From positions 1,789,780-1,853,779 of the forward strand of contig NZ_LTBL01000001.1 in NCBI RefSeq assembly GCF_018687785.1: a stretch of 64,000 bases of DNA. The letters are read 5' to 3'. Of the stretch, positions 8,600 through 16,665 are shown piece after piece. A program made the position numbers and the translations under genes. Numbering within the stretch: position 1 is the first letter of the stretch; each line of letters starts with the position of its first letter. The stretch is from Methanovulcanius yangii. GTDB lineage: Archaea > Halobacteriota > Methanomicrobia > Methanomicrobiales > Methanomicrobiaceae. Under the pieces are notes generated by a model. That model did no database searches. It was not told the origin of the DNA and saw only the letters and a program-made list of their open reading frames with translations.

Positions 8600-8815
8600 A
8601 TGACTATGGCATCACCGATTATCGCCGTCATCCTCTCGTTTTTCATTCCCGGACTCGGGCAGTTCTATACAGGGCAGCTCCTGAAGGCCGTCGCCCTCTT
8701 CGTCCTCGCCCTCATCTTCGCGGCGCTCTCGACCATCGTGATCGGCATTCCCCTCTACCTGATCGTGTGGGTGTACAGCATGTACGATGCGTACGTGACG
8801 GCGAAGGGGGAGTGA
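8600..8815 (+). CDS. Small TM2-like membrane protein
   Basis: A 71-residue protein made of two membrane helices with the TM2-type motif FFIPGLGQFYTGQLLKAV at residues 14-31 and a basic/polar end WVYSMYDAYVTAKGE. Start codons at 8600 or 8606 are both possible. TTTATG, 25 bases before 8600, could be the TATA box of a leaderless mRNA. It is divergent from recQ. Two larger proteins with the same core are at 34593 and 35226. Role unknown; TM2 domains are proposed to sit in membranes as scaffold or sensor parts. Confidence 0.8.
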   Translation: MTMASPIIAVILSFFIPGLGQFYTGQLLKAVALFVLALIFAALSTIVIGIPLYLIVWVYSMYDAYVTAKGE

Positions 8816-8989
8816 AGGGGTACGAGAGGGTGGGTATATCTATTCTCATTCTTATATTAAAAATTGAATTTCGACGAATAATTAAATATAGAAAACTTAT
8901 TTAATTTCACACCTTATGGCTAATTTGTAAATTGATTGAACCGTATGTAATGAAAATCAGCGTTGCATCTATCATGGATTTCATGGCCT

Positions 8990-10057
8990 ATGTTAAAAAA
9001 TACTAAAAAAATTGAGGTTAAAATTGCTCCAAAAAGCAAATCGCAATCTGCGGTCTCAATTTCAATTATTGCTGATTATCTTCACGCCCTTCAAACAATC
9101 ATGTATATCGCGGGCGATTTTCTCGAAGGAAATAAATACCGTACTGGTGGAAATTTTCCAAATACCATAAAAAAGAGATGTGACTTGGTTGTAAATGATC
9201 TGAAATATGGTAGTTTTGAGGCGACAATTGGTCTTGCCGATTCACAAACATCACTTCCATTTCCTGAATTTCCAGATCACGGCACTATAGGTGAGCGGGC
9301 TCTAAAGATTACCCGGGAGATTGTGGAGATATCGGCTGATCGAAATGATATTGCATCCGATATTTTCAACATTATGCCGGATGAATTTCGTGTGCATCGA
9401 TGTCTTCAGGAACTCGATACAATTTGGCCAGATGAAAAATCACAATTTTCACTAAAAGTTGGATTTAATGAGCACAAGATAACATTGGATCCTTTAAGGA
9501 AGCCAATAATTCAACAAGCAATTAAGAAAGAACCCGAAAAATATCAAGGGAAAATTATTGGCAGATTAATAGAAATCCGTACCGATAGAAAACGTAGGTG
9601 TATCATTGATACCCCAGATGGGGAAGTTCTCTGTAATTACGGACCAGAATTACGAGATCTCATGTATGAGAATGTGGATAATTTAATCGCTATCTCTGGC
9701 ATGATAGAGCAAGAAAAAAATAAATCATCTATTGAATTATCGGAAAAATCGGCTCTTCAACTAATTGATTCCCTATCCCTTACTGAAGTTGACTTTGGTG
9801 AGGGAAATATCAAAAAATTCAAACATCCGCTCGAAATTCTTGTTGATTATGAAGATGAGAGTGATAGCTACATTATTACAAATGAAGAATTCAAGCTTCT
9901 CGCTGTTGCATCCAATTTGAAACAGGGTATGGAAGAAATTAATGATGAATTCAAAATTTTGTATGAGGAATACGTCAATGAAGACCCCTCAAATCTGACT
10001 GAAGGCGCAAAAAAATTGAGAAAGCAACTTTTAGAAATAATTGGTGAGGATTCTTAA
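8990..10057 (+). CDS. Unknown protein, first gene of AT-rich island
   Basis: I do not recognise this 355-residue soluble protein. The first 120 residues look helical (SISIIADYLHALQTIMYIAGDF). A beta-rich segment near residues 185-245 (GKIIGRLIEIRTDRKRRCII, ending NLIAISGMIEQ) is compatible with an OB-like fold. The C-terminus is acidic and helical. Codon use is A/T-biased and Lys/Ile/Asn-rich, unlike the GC-rich neighbours, which suggests transfer. The start is doubtful: ATG 8990 is used here, TTG 8963 is also in frame, and an 18-codon ORF from ATG 8950 runs into it in another frame and may be its true N-terminus after a +1 shift. TAATG couples it to the next gene. Confidence 0.7.
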   Translation: MLKNTKKIEVKIAPKSKSQSAVSISIIADYLHALQTIMYIAGDFLEGNKYRTGGNFPNTIKKRCDLVVNDLKYGSFEATIGLADSQTSLPFPEFPDHGTIGERALKITREIVEISADRNDIASDIFNIMPDEFRVHRCLQELDTIWPDEKSQFSLKVGFNEHKITLDPLRKPIIQQAIKKEPEKYQGKIIGRLIEIRTDRKRRCIIDTPDGEVLCNYGPELRDLMYENVDNLIAISGMIEQEKNKSSIELSEKSALQLIDSLSLTEVDFGEGNIKKFKHPLEILVDYEDESDSYIITNEEFKLLAVASNLKQGMEEINDEFKILYEEYVNEDPSNLTEGAKKLRKQLLEIIGEDS

Positions 10058-10335
10058 TGGCAACGCGTAAGAATTCCAAAATCCAGAGGGCTCTGTCAAA
10101 AAAAGGTTTCCAAAAAGTGAACACAGATCACAAAGTTCTAATTTTTTATTATAACGGCAAAAAAACACGAATTCACACAAAAGTCAGTCACGGAAATAAA
10201 GAAATCAGTGACAAATTGATTGATCATATGGCAAATCAACTATTCCTGACCAAATCGCAGTTTAAGGATGTGGTGGATTGTCCTTTAAAAGAAGAGGACC
10301 TAATTAATATTTACTCCGAACAGGGGCTTCTCTAA
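10057..10335 (+). CDS. HicA-like small protein (possible RNA-interferase toxin)
   Basis: A 92-residue basic protein whose fold signature resembles HicA toxins: an N-terminal helix (IQRALSKKGFQKVN), a central His in TDHKVLIFYYNGKK, a strand-turn with IHTKVSHGNKEIS, and a helix leading to LTKSQFKD. HicA proteins are dsRBD-fold mRNA interferases that use a His in this position. Its start overlaps the stop of the upstream gene by one base (TAATG), so the two should be translated together. No HicB-like antitoxin is visible; the 355-residue partner would have to fill that role, or the protein may act otherwise. AT-rich like its partner. Confidence 0.65.
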   Translation: MATRKNSKIQRALSKKGFQKVNTDHKVLIFYYNGKKTRIHTKVSHGNKEISDKLIDHMANQLFLTKSQFKDVVDCPLKEEDLINIYSEQGLL

Positions 10336-10358
10336 TTTGTTATAATGGCCGCCTCTTC

Positions 10359-11795
10359 TCACGAAAACCCCTTATCCAGCGTCTTTTGGCTCTCAACGTC
10401 CAGGCCGGTGACATAGACCGACGTGCCCTCCTGCTGGTACTTGTCGATGACCCGTGCTATCGCCTCGACGGCGGAGTGATCCCAGATGTGGGAGTGGAGG
10501 AAGTTGATTTCAATGTTTTCGGGGTCGCCGGCATAGTCGAAGAGGTCGATGAATGCGGTCATGGTACCGAAGAAGAGCTGTCCGTGGACCGTGTACACCT
10601 TCACGCCGTCCTCCCGCATATCGGCGGACACCGATATCACCGACATCTTGTACGCCATTGCAAGGGCGGCGAGCACCACGCCCGCGAGGACGCCCTTGGC
10701 GAGGTCATGGGTGTAGACGACGATGGCGATGGTCGCAACCATCACGAATGCATCGCTCTTGGGGATTTTCGCGATATCCCGAACCGAATCCCACTCGAAT
10801 GTCCCGATGGCGACCATGATCATCACCCCGACGAGGGCCGCCATGGGGATCTGTTCCACCAGGTCGCCGAGCACGATGATCAAAAAGATCAGGAACAGCC
10901 CGGCCGTCATCGATGAGAGTCGCCCCCGGCCCCCGGATGTCACGTTGATGACCGACTGGCCAATCATCGCGCATCCGGCCATGCCGCCGAAACAACCGGC
11001 GACACAGTTTGCAATGCCCTGCCCCTTCACCTCGCGGTTCCTGTCGCTTCGGGTGTCGGTCATCTCGTCGATGATGGATGCGGTCAGGAGGGATTCGAGG
11101 AGTCCCACGATGACGAGCGTCACCGAGTAGGGAAGGATGATCAGCAGGGTGTCGAGGGTCAGGGGCACCATGGGAAGGTGAAATGCCGGAAGGGCCCGGG
11201 TGATGCCGCCAAGGTCACCGACGCTCAGCACATTCAGCCCTGTCCCTATCGCAACCGCTGTCATCACGACGATGGCAACGAGGGGGGCCGGCACCACGCG
11301 GGTGAAGCGGGGCAGGAGGAGGATCATCCCGATCGTCGCCGCCGCCATCGCATACACCGGAAGGGAGGCGCCGAGGAGGAAGGGTACCTGGGCAAGGAAG
11401 ATCAGGATCGCCAGTGAATTGACAAAGCCGAGCACGACCGAATACGGGATGAACGAGATGAACCGCCCGACCTTCAGGAGGCCGAGGCCGAACTGAAGCA
11501 TGCCGGTCAGGATGGTGGCGGCAAGGAGATACTCGAGCCCGAAGTCCCTCACGAGAACGACCATCACAAGTGCCATCGACCCCGTTGCGGCGGAGATCAT
11601 ACCCGGACGTCCGCCCGCAACCGAGATGACCACGGCGATGCAGAAGGAGGCGTACAGGCCCACCATCGGATCGACGCCTGCAATGATGGAGAATGCGATG
11701 GCCTCGGGAATCAGTGCAAGAGCAACGGTAATGCCGGCAAGGATGTCAGCCCTCGTATTTGAAAACCATTCCTCTCTGATCTGTTGCGCGTTCAA
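10359..11795 (-). CDS. SulP (SLC26) family anion transporter
   Basis: Membrane permease for sulfate, bicarbonate or a similar anion. The SulP core is evident from the start ([31 protein letters not shown]) through about a dozen hydrophobic segments, with [20 protein letters not shown] in the middle. It ends in a STAS-like domain ([19 protein letters not shown] to the C-terminus). I prefer a TTG start at 11795, because GGGAG lies 9 bases before it and the protein then begins near the conserved [12 protein letters not shown]. The upstream ATG at 11867 adds 24 residues read from a TATA-like AT-rich region. The substrate cannot be told from sequence. Confidence 0.92.
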   Translation of the reverse strand: MNAQQIREEWFSNTRADILAGITVALALIPEAIAFSIIAGVDPMVGLYASFCIAVVISVAGGRPGMISAATGSMALVMVVLVRDFGLEYLLAATILTGMLQFGLGLLKVGRFISFIPYSVVLGFVNSLAILIFLAQVPFLLGASLPVYAMAAATIGMILLLPRFTRVVPAPLVAIVVMTAVAIGTGLNVLSVGDLGGITRALPAFHLPMVPLTLDTLLIILPYSVTLVIVGLLESLLTASIIDEMTDTRSDRNREVKGQGIANCVAGCFGGMAGCAMIGQSVINVTSGGRGRLSSMTAGLFLIFLIIVLGDLVEQIPMAALVGVMIMVAIGTFEWDSVRDIAKIPKSDAFVMVATIAIVVYTHDLAKGVLAGVVLAALAMAYKMSVISVSADMREDGVKVYTVHGQLFFGTMTAFIDLFDYAGDPENIEINFLHSHIWDHSAVEAIARVIDKYQQEGTSVYVTGLDVESQKTLDKGFS

Positions 11796-11867
11796 GTAGT
11801 TGTTCTCCCGTTGTGTGAAATAGTGGAATATTTGATGTATTTTTTGTAAATATCGGATAATTTGCAA

Positions 11868-12388
11868 TATTTTTTATAATGAATACTGATCGCGGATGTG
11901 GGAGAATCTCCGGAATTATTGAGCGATTATTTAAAGAGACTCTCTGGTGCGATTATTTACTTCTGTCAATACATGTCGCCGTGGGGATGGTTAATAATTC
12001 CGCACACTGCCTGTGTCGGCCTGTACAGGAACATCGGACAACGTGGTGTATCCACGGTCTGTATGGTTCCAAAGAACCGGTACCGGCAGGAATGAATCAG
12101 GGATTGGCGTCCGGGAATCGTGCAGGGGTGGATGGGCTTTTTCACCTTGGAGCATCGTCGTGCCATGGAGCGCATCGGGCCCATGTGCCGGATCGCTATC
12201 CCTTTATACCCCGTAAATCAGATTCTATCGCGAATTTGTGGAGGGCCATACACCAGTGAAGACGGGGTGGCGTATGGCCGGCCGCAAGAGATCATCCCTG
12301 TGGGGATTCCCGTGGGTTTCTCACCACCGGCAGGGCATGCCGGACGTGGTGGAATTTCCTGAAGGGGTGGCACCGGAGTAATACTGAC
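11868..12388. other. Divergent intergenic region between sulP and uspA
   Basis: No protein-like frame is seen in about 520 bases. The left end is AT-rich, and the minus strand carries ATTATAAAAAATATT around 11866-11880, a good TATA region for sulP. On the plus strand CCTTTATACCCC near 12201-12212 is a second TATA-like box; transcription from it would leave uspA a leader of about 160 bases that holds the hairpin at 12322-12351. Confidence 0.45.
12322..12351 (+). other. Hairpin in the uspA leader
   Basis: Arms CACCAC / GTGGTG enclose an inner stem CGGCA / TGCCG with a five-base loop and a three-base bulge. It ends 37 bases before the uspA start codon and is not followed by a T-run, so it looks more like a leader structure than a terminator. 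Confidence 0.4.
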
Positions 12389-12811
12389 ATGTACAAAAAT
12401 ATCCTGCTTGCAACGGACGGGTCGGAAAATGCACGACGTGCGGCCGGGGAGGCGGCGGGTTTTGCCAGGGAGGGATCCTCCCATGTGACCATGGTCCATA
12501 TCAAAAATTCTCCTCCTTCCCAGTCACGGATGGTGAAGGCAAATTTTGATGTCCACTCCATTCTGGAAGAGGATGCAAAATCCGAGATAAAAAACACCAT
12601 CGATATCTTTGAAAAGGAGGGTCTGCCCTATACCCTGAAGGTGGCGATAGGCGATCCCGCGGCGGAAATATTTGAGATTGCCGCAAAGGAACAAGCCGAC
12701 CTGATCATCATCGGGAGCCGGGGGCTTGGTGCGATCAAAGGTGTCTTCCTGGGAAGTGTCAGCCAGAAGGTCGCCCAGCATGCACCATGCCCGGTGCTGA
12801 TTGTAAAATAA
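12389..12811 (+). CDS. Universal stress protein (UspA family)
   Basis: A 140-residue single-domain Usp. The ATP-binding loop G-x2-G-x9-G-S is seen as GSRGLGAIKGVFLGSVSQK, with the N-terminal ILLATDGSENA giving the nucleotide-contacting Asp. It is therefore likely an ATP-binding member. Usp proteins act in the cytoplasm during stress; the exact role is unknown. A second Usp gene lies convergently at 12879-13346. A T-run right after the stop codon probably ends the transcript. Confidence 0.93.
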   Translation: MYKNILLATDGSENARRAAGEAAGFAREGSSHVTMVHIKNSPPSQSRMVKANFDVHSILEEDAKSEIKNTIDIFEKEGLPYTLKVAIGDPAAEIFEIAAKEQADLIIIGSRGLGAIKGVFLGSVSQKVAQHAPCPVLIVK

Positions 12812-12813
12812 TA

Positions 12814-12823
12814 TTTTTTTTTT
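12814..12823 (+). terminator. T-run between convergent usp genes
   Basis: Ten consecutive T residues follow the uspA stop codon. The reading gene on the other strand ends 55 bases further on, so this is a likely plus-strand terminator. Confidence 0.5.
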
Positions 12824-12878
12824 AAATTTGCTGATGCGATCGGAGGGTGGGGAGCACATCCTCATCCCCCCACTCGTC

Positions 12879-13346
12879 TCACTCCTCCCTTCTGACCACC
12901 AGCACGGGCTGCTTTGCCGTCCGGATCACCTTCTCGGAGACGGAGCCCAGAAGAGCGCTTGTGATGTTGGAGCGGCCGTGGGAGCCCACCACGATGAGGG
13001 ATGCGTCCCGTGCGTCGGCGATCTTTACGATCTCCTTGGCGGGAACGCCGCTGATGATGATCGGTTCGACCTCGAGGCCCACCTCCTCGAGCATGGCCAT
13101 CAGCTCCTGCATCTTCTCGCGGGCGTGGCGGATGATGCGAGCGTTCAGGTCGCCCTCATAGCGGCCCTCGTCGTCGATAAAACCGGAGGGTTCGCTGATG
13201 ACGACACCGGTCTCGATGGTGTCGAGGACGAAGACGGCGATGACCTTTTTGCATCCGGCCTGGCGCAGGCGCCGGACGTAGTCCTGGGCCCTGACGGAGG
13301 TCTCGGAGAAGTCGGTTGCAAGGACGATGGTCTCAAAGAGCGGCAT
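12879..13346 (-). CDS. Universal stress protein (UspA family), second copy
   Basis: A 155-residue Usp with an insertion of about 15 residues after strand 2 (GVVISEPSGFIDDEGRYEGD). IVLATDFSETS starts the fold, and the ATP loop GSHGRSNITSALLGSVSEK is intact. Strong likeness to the plus-strand copy at 12389 is limited to these motifs, so the pair is not a recent duplication. The thioredoxin-like gene lies upstream on the same strand, 128 bases away. Confidence 0.93.
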   Translation of the reverse strand: MPLFETIVLATDFSETSVRAQDYVRRLRQAGCKKVIAVFVLDTIETGVVISEPSGFIDDEGRYEGDLNARIIRHAREKMQELMAMLEEVGLEVEPIIISGVPAKEIVKIADARDASLIVVGSHGRSNITSALLGSVSEKVIRTAKQPVLVVRREE

Positions 13347-13474
13347 GATGTTCTCTTTTCCCTGATTTTAGATAAATGTGCTTCTTTTCTCGCTTAGAAT
13401 CGCTCTATATGCGACAAATCCTTTTGCCGCCTCTTCCTCATGCCGGCATTTCGGCGGTTGTTGTCCCCCTCTCC

Positions 13475-13867
13475 TCACGCATACCCCGAGATTTCGTAAT
13501 CAATCTCGGTCGACTTCTCGGCACACTCCTTGCCGTGGACGAGCACCTCCTCGATGCGTTTTTTGAGGATGGCGGGATAGACGGCGCCCACGAGGTCCTG
13601 GACCGGTTTTCCGCCGCAGAAGAACTTGAAGGTGGGCGTCGACATCACCCCGTACCGCTCTCCTATCCATGCACTCTCGGCGAGATTGATGCGGGCAAAG
13701 ACGACCTTTCCTGCAAATTCGCCGGAGAATTCGCGGAAATACGGCTCCATCGTCCGGCAGTGTGGACAGGTGGGGGTGTAAAACATCACGATGACGGGGA
13801 TGGTGCTCTTCTCTACCGTCTGTTCCCATGTTAGATCGTTTGCCTCGATGACGCCGTTTCCATTCAT
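13475..13867 (-). CDS. Thioredoxin-like protein
   Basis: A 130-residue thioredoxin-fold protein with the active site PTCPHCRTM near residues 37-45 and the cis-Pro loop VMSTPTFKFF near residue 80. CPHC differs from the CGPC of classical thioredoxins. A short extension (MNGNGVIEANDLTWEQ) precedes the fold and there is no signal peptide, so it is probably a cytoplasmic dithiol reductase or isomerase. I chose ATG 13867, with GGTGG 5-9 bases before it, rather than ATG 13906. A further extra Cys is in KFFCGGK. The region upstream contains a promoter with the shared palindrome about 550 bases away. Confidence 0.88.
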   Translation of the reverse strand: MNGNGVIEANDLTWEQTVEKSTIPVIVMFYTPTCPHCRTMEPYFREFSGEFAGKVVFARINLAESAWIGERYGVMSTPTFKFFCGGKPVQDLVGAVYPAILKKRIEEVLVHGKECAEKSTEIDYEISGYA

Positions 13868-14403
13868 GTCCACCCACTTCCTGAGGCAATACTTTCCGTG
13901 TGACAAAAAAAGGTTTGTGGGGGACGGCGCTCGCGTGGAAATGAATCCGATATCGCATCATTGCGCCCGAAACACTACGTGATGGGTGATGATGTCCAAA
14001 AAAGTGAATAGAGGTGAACCCCGGGGAGCCGGCCCATGCCTGTTCTGCCGGCCCCCCGTTGTTGTCTGCGAGACACTGCTGGTTGGAAACGTTGGTCTCG
14101 TGAAGGTGGTGTGATCTCTGTTGTTCATTTGCCGGACGGGGCGGGTTGGGGGTCTGCCCCGGCCTGCTGATGGGGGTTTTCTGATCTGACCGGACGTCCA
14201 GAGCGGAGAGCTGGGCGTCCTTTGTGGTGGTTGGTGCATTCCTGCTGCAGGTGATTTTGGGCCATGTCCGGCGTCGGGAGACGGACCGGATATGCCCGGG
14301 AACTGCCTGCATGAAGGATCTGTTCTGTTTTGTGTCGAAACCCGTTCGGGCAAAAGGGGGCCTTTGCCCTCCCGGGCCTCTGATCATACCGTCGGCACGA
14401 AGA
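13868..14403 (-). other. Long untranslated stretch downstream of palindrome promoter 1 (possible ncRNA or leader)
   Basis: No frame here has convincing protein composition, although several are open on the minus strand because of base composition. The stretch begins at a well-formed promoter (box 14404-14421) pointing toward the thioredoxin-like gene. It could therefore be a leader of about 520 bases or a separate non-coding RNA. GGCATGGGCCGGCTCCCCGG and other GC-rich inverted segments near 14015-14050 suggest structure. A decayed gene is another possibility. Confidence 0.4.
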
Positions 14404-14455
14404 GGGATAAATGGATAAAATGGCGTGGCGACCATGATGCAACCGGGAGGTTGCA
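14404..14455 (-). promoter_or_regulatory. Palindrome-controlled promoter 1
   Basis: The palindrome TGCAAC-N6-GTTGCA occupies 14438-14455 and is extended to GTGCAACC/GGTTGCA. Sixteen bases downstream on the minus strand stands the box ATTTTATCCATTTATCC (14404-14421). The same palindrome, spacer length and box occur at 15380-15431 and 18657-18709. The palindrome lies where an archaeal activator or upstream-bound regulator would contact the TFB/TBP region. It points toward the thioredoxin-like gene. Confidence 0.75.
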
Positions 14456-14817
14456 CGATGGTGCCGTGCGTTTCCGGCATATCATTGTACGGAGAAGTAT
14501 TCGCCATGCATGCAATCCGGGCAGTGGCATGGAATTCCCTAAAAAGCGTACCGAGCGGCCGGGATGCCGCAGGGGTAATTTTCTGGTCGGTCCGTCTCCT
14601 TCCGGGAATGCGAAAGAAGCAGTGGTAAATGATTTGGAGACGGGGTCCGTGTTCGTTCCGGCATCCCTGCCTCGCCGGTGAAGGAATAAAAAAATGGGGG
14701 GGGTGGCGGATGCCACCATCCCTGCTGTCCGTCGGGACAACAGGTTTCTGAGATGGTCTCTACCTCGGAGGGTGTTGGTGTGGTTACGGAGGTATTCCTC
14801 GAAATGGTTCGCGATCC
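14456..14817. other. Intergenic stretch, nothing recognised
   Basis: About 360 bases lie between palindrome promoter 1 and the stop of the small exported repeat protein. AAAAAAATGGGGGGGG near 14686-14701 is the only notable run. I find no protein-like frame, tRNA or long repeat. Confidence 0.4.
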
Positions 14818-15297
14818 CTACTCGGTTGCTGTGGCGCCATGCCTGAATCCAGCACCGGCACCGTCGGGTCTGTTCTCCTGCATGAAGGTGCGGACGGCTT
14901 CCCTGTCGCCGTTCTCAAGAGCTGTCTCGAGGTCGGTGGTGTCGATGCCGTTCTCCTGCATCATGTGGATCATCTCCCGGATCTGTTCTTCGTTCATCTG
15001 GCGTTCGCCGCTTGGTGCGTCGGGTCTGTTCTCCTGCATGAAGGCGCGGACGGCTTCCCTGTCGCCGTTCTCAAGAGCGGTCTCGAGGTCGGTGGTGTCG
15101 ATGCCGTTCTCCGCCATCTTATGAAGGGCAGCCTGCATCCTCTCGGCGTCACAGGTTCCATCCTGACAGGTGGCGTTCTTTGCCATGCTTCCGCGTCCCG
15201 TTCCGTCACCCATGGCAAACGGTGCTGCCACGGCGGCGCAGACACAGAGGACGGCAAGGCCGGTCACTGCGAGTACTAGTTTTCTGCTGGTCTTCAT
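14818..15297 (-). CDS. Small exported protein with two 52-residue repeats
   Basis: A 159-residue protein with an N-terminal signal peptide (MKTSRKLVLAVTGLAVLCVC, then AAVAAP as cleavage region), so it is probably exported or a surface lipoprotein-like protein (Cys20 is in the hydrophobic part). After CQDGTC come two copies of a helical unit with ENGIDTTDLETALENGDREA and AFMQENRPD, offset by exactly 52 residues. Between them is a Met-rich helix (QIREMIHMMQ). Repeats rich in Met and acidic residues could bind metal, but this is inference. AGGAGATGAGAA gives a good ribosome site. Its promoter holds palindrome 2, with a leader of about 60 bases. Function unknown. Confidence 0.85.
   Translation of the reverse strand: MKTSRKLVLAVTGLAVLCVCAAVAAPFAMGDGTGRGSMAKNATCQDGTCDAERMQAALHKMAENGIDTTDLETALENGDREAVRAFMQENRPDAPSGERQMNEEQIREMIHMMQENGIDTTDLETALENGDREAVRTFMQENRPDGAGAGFRHGATATE
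14863..14956 (-). repeat. Direct repeat copy 1 inside the exported protein gene
   Basis: This 94-base unit recurs at 15019-15112 with only about three differences (for example AGGTGCGG against AGGCGCGG and AGCTGTC against AGCGGTC). The offset is 156 bases, 52 codons. The near identity at DNA level points to a recent in-frame duplication. Confidence 0.9.
15019..15112 (-). repeat. Direct repeat copy 2 inside the exported protein gene
   Basis: Partner of the unit at 14863-14956. It encodes the N-proximal copy of the helical repeat (ENGIDTTDLETALENG). Such repeats can expand or contract by slippage or recombination, so copy number may vary between strains. Confidence 0.9.
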
Positions 15298-15379
15298 TTC
15301 TCATCTCCTGTTCGGTCGGGTCCGGGGGGGACGGTGTTCCCGCCTCGCCGAACCTCTGGGTATGAGGTGCACCCGGTGG

Positions 15380-15431
15380 GGAATAAATGCGTAAAATAGG
15401 GGGGATGTCATGGTGCAACCATGCAGTTGCA
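15380..15431 (-). promoter_or_regulatory. Palindrome-controlled promoter 2
   Basis: The palindrome TGCAAC-N6-GTTGCA lies at 15414-15431 (outer bases extend it to GTGCAAC/GTTGCAC), 16 bases before the box ATTTTACGCATTTATTCC (15380-15397). It is the promoter of the exported repeat protein whose start codon is at 15297, and it stands 20 bases beyond the stop of the ABC permease gene. Downstream of the palindrome CATG follows after one base, as in promoter 1. Confidence 0.78.
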
Positions 15432-15450
15432 CGATGGCACCCCCGGGAGA

Positions 15451-16665
15451 TTATTCGGCCCGGAGGGCCTCGATCGGGTCGAGGTTCGACGCCCGCCATG
15501 CGGGGTACACCCCTGAGATGATGCAGATGACGGCGCCCACGATCATCCCCTCGGGGACATTCACGAGACTGTCGAGGGCGAAGAAGTACTCCGTTGTCCC
15601 CACCATCCCGAAGACGACCACATAGCCGATCACGAGGGAGAGGGCGGCGCCGATGCCGGCACCTACGATGCCGATGATCGCTGCCTCGTAGATGAACATC
15701 CGCAGGATTTCGCCCTTCTGCGTCCCGATGCTGCGGAGGATGCCGATCTCGCGGACCCGTTCGGTAACCGACATCATCATCACATTGAAGATGGAGACCG
15801 CCGCCACGAGAAGCGAGATGCCCGCGATGGCAAGGGCAAAGGTCGTGATCGTGCCAAGGGTCGAGGAGATCGTATCGAGCATCCGGCTGGAGTCCTGAAT
15901 CGAAACTTCATCGTCCTTCTTGTTGAGCGATTCATCAATGCTCTCGGAAATGGCATCGATCTCGTCGATGTCGTCGACGACCACGTTCACCTGCGCATAC
16001 TCGTCCTCCCCGCCGTAGCGCCCGGTGAAGAACTTCTCGGTCGTAATGATCGCACTGTCGGAGTTGATGTCCATCGACATCCCGCGTTCCTCGAGGATGC
16101 CGGTTACGCGGACGGTCGTCGCTCCGTCCTCGTCATCCTCGTCACCGATGGAAATCTTGCTTCCGACCTCGATGCCGTAGCGCTCGACCATGTCCGGCCC
16201 GATGACGACCTGCGACGTCGTCGAGGGGAAACTGCCCTCGGCGAGGGTGAGAATCTCCGTCATCGCGTCATCGTCCATCGCGTAGATGGTGGTGCGGCCG
16301 TTGCTGTCGCCCGTCTCGATGCTATCGCTCTCCGAATAGAGGGAATAGACATACGATGAGCCCGCGGCCTTCCGGATGTCGTCGAACTGGTCGTCCGAGA
16401 TGTAGTCGTCATCGTCGTCGCTACTTCCGCCGCCGCCCGGCATGCCGAAGCTCCCGCCTCCCCCGCTATCCGGTTTTACCACGAGGACATTTGCCGTTGC
16501 CGAGAGCTCTTCCGTGACCGAGAGGGTCATATTGGCAGAGATCATGCCGATAGATGCGATCGCGACGACGCCGATGACAATGCCCAGTGCCGCAAGCACC
16601 GATCGCAGGAGGTTCAGGCGCACGCTGCGCATCGAGAGCTGGAAGATGATGTCGGGTTTCTTCAT
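15451..16665 (-). CDS. ABC transporter permease, MacB/FtsX type (cassette 1)
   Basis: A 404-residue membrane protein with one N-terminal helix (LAALGIVIGVVAIASIGM), a large outside domain (residues 45-270) and three C-terminal helices, the MacB/LolC topology. The family motif EIGILRSIGTQKGEILRMF is present near residue 310, and the end is YPAWRASNLDPIEALRAE. The outer domain has a Gly-rich and Asp-rich insertion (GGGGSSDDDDDYISDD). It overlaps the ATPase gene by four bases. With the ATPase and the S-layer-like protein it should form a mechanotransmission or export complex at the cell surface. Confidence 0.93.
   Translation of the reverse strand: MKKPDIIFQLSMRSVRLNLLRSVLAALGIVIGVVAIASIGMISANMTLSVTEELSATANVLVVKPDSGGGGSFGMPGGGGSSDDDDDYISDDQFDDIRKAAGSSYVYSLYSESDSIETGDSNGRTTIYAMDDDAMTEILTLAEGSFPSTTSQVVIGPDMVERYGIEVGSKISIGDEDDEDGATTVRVTGILEERGMSMDINSDSAIITTEKFFTGRYGGEDEYAQVNVVVDDIDEIDAISESIDESLNKKDDEVSIQDSSRMLDTISSTLGTITTFALAIAGISLLVAAVSIFNVMMMSVTERVREIGILRSIGTQKGEILRMFIYEAAIIGIVGAGIGAALSLVIGYVVVFGMVGTTEYFFALDSLVNVPEGMIVGAVICIISGVYPAWRASNLDPIEALRAE

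Noticed and set aside
8815-10360. Direct repeats or attachment sites flanking the AT-rich island
   Set aside because: I compared the edges and found no convincing matching repeats, tRNA end or integrase gene.
12218-12600. Minus-strand frames opposite the start of uspA
   Set aside because: They cover the uspA N-terminus and leader and have no family likeness.
13500-14507. Minus-strand 335-codon frame covering the gap after promoter 1 and the thioredoxin-like gene
   Set aside because: In the gap it is not protein-like, and over 13500-13867 it runs in a different frame from the thioredoxin-like protein.
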